34,895 nt of DNA from Deltaproteobacteria bacterium (GTDB lineage: Bacteria; Desulfobacterota; BSN033; WVXP01). Numbering within the stretch: position 1 is the first letter of the stretch; each line of letters opens with the position of its first letter. This document shows positions 33,377 to 34,895 of this stretch, piece by piece. A program made the translations under genes and the position numbers. The notes under the pieces are model-generated. The model saw only the letters and a program-made list of their open reading frames with translations. It did not search any database and was not told the origin of the DNA. The DNA lies in the NCBI GenBank assembly GCA_019308905.1, contig JAFDHF010000046.1:1-34895 (forward strand), given 5' to 3'.

Positions 33377-33619
33377 ATGGCAACATGTAAGGACTGTAAA
33401 ATGTTTATGCCGCACATGTTTATTTGTCCTACGGCGGGGAGAATAGTGCGACCAGATACGGATGCCAGTATGTGTAAGATGGGAGTGGCGAGATGTGGAG
33501 ATTGTAAGATGTTTATGCCTACATTGTTTAATTGCTCTTATGCCAAATGGGGAGAAAATCCAGCGGCTGTGCAGGTTAGCGGGGAATCATCAACTTGTGA
33601 CGCCTTCATGCCTAAGTAG
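33377..33619 (+). CDS. Small protein with two tandem four-Cys modules
   Basis: An 80-residue protein with a perfect AAGGAGG eight bases before ATG 33377; the open frame back to 33266 is not needed. It has two repeats that begin C-K/G-D-C-K-M-F-M-P-x-x-F-x-C (residues about 4-17 and 37-50), and each has a fourth Cys later (in ASMCKMG and STCDAFMPK). Each module could bind a [4Fe-4S] cluster or Zn. The C-x2-C-K-x-F-x-P...C...C-x-x-F-x-P-K layout recalls, from memory, the small Fe-S subunits of benzylsuccinate/alkylsuccinate synthases. That link is tentative. It is the only candidate accessory subunit for the glycyl radical enzyme, but lies about 12.5 kb away. Confidence 0.7.
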   Translation: MATCKDCKMFMPHMFICPTAGRIVRPDTDASMCKMGVARCGDCKMFMPTLFNCSYAKWGENPAAVQVSGESSTCDAFMPK

Positions 33620-33693
33620 CGCCGTAGAGGGGAAGGCTCAGGTTATTCCTCCGATTCCTCCGGGGGTGAGGGGCGTTTATCTAAGATGGCTCA

Positions 33694-34419
33694 TCATGAG
33701 AATCTGTGCTGACATTGAGCTAGTGGGAGCCCTCCAAGGGAATGGATCATAGCTAAAGAGAAGGTGTTTTCACTGCGGTAACCGCGGGATCTATGGCTGA
33801 TTACCTTGGCATTATTATTCATGGCTTCCACAATGCTGTTATCGATACGAATATCAAAATAAGCGAGGATTCCTTCTTCATGGCATCTGAGCATCCAAGC
33901 AGAATCCCGCAGGGGCTTCAACCTGCTGTGAGTGGCCCACCAGCCTGCCTGGTCGGCAGACAGGAACCACCGTTTGAGATATTTCTTTGCCCAGGCCTTG
34001 GTTTTGTATTCCCAAAGTTTGCGGAACAGTTCCTTGAGCAAATAGGCCCTTGTGATCTTCAAATTGGTCTTGAGCAGATGGGAAAGCGTAACCTTCTGCT
34101 TGGGGGTCAATTTCCAGGGATTTTTCAACCATATGTATTTGGTCCCTTTCAGCACATCACAGCCTATCTCAGCCAATGCCTTGGCTTCCATCTTCCGTAC
34201 TTTGTCAATGGAATCCATAAGGTGGCGGATGATGTGGAATTTATCAAAGACAATCACAGCTTGCCCACAATACTCGTAAATGACATCGATATAGTTCTGC
34301 CACATATCACAACACACACCCTCAATGGCTGCAGTATACTGAGACCCATTGAAACTGGACACGGCGAAGGTGTACCTGCCCGCCAGGCAGGCGGGGAGGT
34401 TAGGCTGAGTGGAAGTCAA
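33694..34419 (-). pseudogene. ISL3-family transposase, 5'-truncated
   Basis: The minus-strand frame encodes the C-terminal part of a DDE transposase of the ISL3 type. It includes VCCDMWQNYIDVIYEY, AVIVFDKFHIIRHLMDSIDK, LKGTKYIWLKNPWKLTPKQK and NSIVEAMNNNAKVISHRSRG. Full-length members have about 400 residues, and here homology starts only near 34345, so the N-terminal zinc-finger/HTH part is missing. The first 25 codons read through a hairpin (34375-34399) that is foreign to the family and marks the break. No terminal inverted repeats were identified. Confidence 0.8.
34375..34399. repeat. GC-rich hairpin at the break of the ISL3 transposase
   Basis: The arms CCCGCC (34379-34384) and GGCGGG (34390-34395) with loop AGGCA are extended by CCT/AGG around a G-G mismatch. 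It sits exactly where transposase homology stops and about 50 bp before the IS3-type orfA. It could be an IS end or a dispersed palindromic repeat. Confidence 0.45.
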
Positions 34420-34451
34420 GGAGAGAAGCTTTGAATAGGAGGTGAAAGGGA

Positions 34452-34760
34452 ATGAAGCAGAGGAAATGGTCAGGGGAGGAGAAGTTGGCTATTGTGCTGG
34501 AGGGTCTCAAGGGGAAGAGGGCTGCGGCAGATATCTGCCGTGAGCACCAGATTAGCCAGACCCTGTTCTATCGATGGAGGGATAAGTTTCTAGAGGGAGG
34601 GAAAAGAGCATTTAGCAACGGTGTATCTGGAGAGGATGCTTATAAGGCCGAAATAGAGAAGCTTCAAAAGATTATAGGGAAGCAGGCGATTCAGATAGAG
34701 ATTTTAATGTCCCATACGGGGAATGGGAGAAAATCCCTCGCCTTTAGGCGAAGACTTTAG
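34452..34760 (+). pseudogene. IS3-family transposase OrfA, interrupted at its 3' end
   Basis: A 102-codon frame beginning MKQRKWSGEEKLAIVLEGLK, with a helix-turn-helix (about 8-45, AADICREHQISQTLFYRWR) and a coiled-coil segment (EIEKLQKIIGKQAIQIEIL), as in IS3-group OrfA proteins. AGGAGGTGA precedes the ATG. After about residue 87 the family sequence is lost: the last codons read through the left end of the IS200-like element (hairpin at 34738-34751). OrfB is not present in the window. The insertion into it is the natural explanation. Confidence 0.75.
34738..34751 (+). repeat. IS200/IS605 left-end hairpin
   Basis: TCGCCTTTAGGCGA is a perfect hairpin (six-base arms) about 20 bases before the tnpA start. 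Subterminal imperfect palindromes of this kind are recognised by Y1 transposases at the left end of IS200/IS605 elements. The exact left boundary, probably between about 34710 and 34735, cannot be set without the empty site. Confidence 0.55.
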
Positions 34761-34772
34761 TAGGCTTGCGGC

Positions 34773-34895
34773 ATGAGAAACTACCGCAAGACATCCCATT
34801 CCGTTTACGACTTAAAGTTTCATCTGGTCTGGATCACGAAATACCGCAAGCCGGTTCTCTTTGGAAACGTGGCAACACGTTTGCGGGACCTGATA
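34773..34895 (+). CDS. tnpA: IS200/IS605-family transposase TnpA (partial, runs off the window)
   Basis: The ATG at 34773 opens MRNYRKTSHSVYDLKFHLVW followed by ITKYRKPVLFGNVATRLRDL, the strongly conserved start of the Y1 (HUH) transposase of IS200/IS605 elements. The catalytic HUH and Tyr residues lie beyond the window edge. These enzymes cut and join single-stranded DNA at hairpin ends. The gene is preceded by the matching left-end hairpin. Confidence 0.85.
   Translation, partial: MRNYRKTSHSVYDLKFHLVWITKYRKPVLFGNVATRLRDLI

Overview
The window looks like a chromosomal catabolic island of an anaerobic bacterium. The best guess is a Desulfobacterota-type sulfate reducer or syntroph. The grounds are a sigma-54 activator with GG-N10-GC promoters, many CoA-ester enzymes, FAD-oxidase/HdrD-like iron-sulfur pairs, a TRAP transporter, a glycyl radical enzyme and an oxygen-sensitive 4-hydroxybutyryl-CoA dehydratase homologue. 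No rRNA or tRNA is visible, so taxonomy is inference only.

Layout. 1-113: the 3' end (domains V and VI) of a group II intron running in from the left. 293-1690: a PAS / AAA+ / Fis-type sigma-54 activator. 1691-2428: a regulatory leader with a perfect 15-bp-arm palindrome, a strong sigma-54 promoter match and a 35-codon stub of an acyl-CoA dehydrogenase. 2429-13907: a co-directional run of 3-hydroxyacyl-CoA dehydrogenase, enoyl-CoA hydratase, FAD oxidase + Fe-S protein, an ATC-hydrolase-like protein, a second FAD oxidase + Fe-S protein, an AMP-forming acyl-CoA ligase and a 2,4-dienoyl-CoA-reductase-like flavoprotein. 14048-18220: a TRAP transporter with two tandem binding-protein paralogues, then DctQ and DctM. 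18217-22620: a thiolase 5' fragment that supplies the ribosome binding site of a glycyl radical enzyme, followed by a second acyl-CoA ligase. 22762-23427: broken pieces of an enoyl-CoA hydratase and of a second glycyl radical enzyme. 23598-24848: an MFS carrier. 25386-30634: a second module (thiolase-like protein, DUF35 partner, thiolase, 4-hydroxybutyryl-CoA dehydratase family, crotonase) with two further sigma-54 promoter candidates. 31434-32783: a DUF362 protein. 33078-33619: small ORFs including a tandem-repeat Cys protein. 33694-34895: a scrap heap of ISL3, IS3 and IS200/IS605 pieces.

How the parts may work together (inference). An organic acid is imported by the TRAP or MFS carrier and activated by one of the ligases. 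It may be transformed by the glycyl radical enzyme and the dienoyl-CoA-reductase-like enzyme. A 4-hydroxybutyryl-CoA or related acyl-CoA would then go through dehydratase, crotonase, 3-hydroxyacyl-CoA dehydrogenase and thiolase to acetyl-CoA, and all four of those steps are encoded here. The two FAD/Fe-S pairs would carry electrons to or from these flavin steps.

The most unusual points are four. The glycyl radical enzyme has Cys-Val-Arg-Trp where eliminases have Cys-Val-Glu, and has no activating enzyme in view. Its Shine-Dalgarno lies inside a duplicated thiolase fragment. The two HdrD-like proteins have both lost the cluster ligands of their first CCG domain. Small gene fragments recur at module borders, suggesting assembly by recombination.
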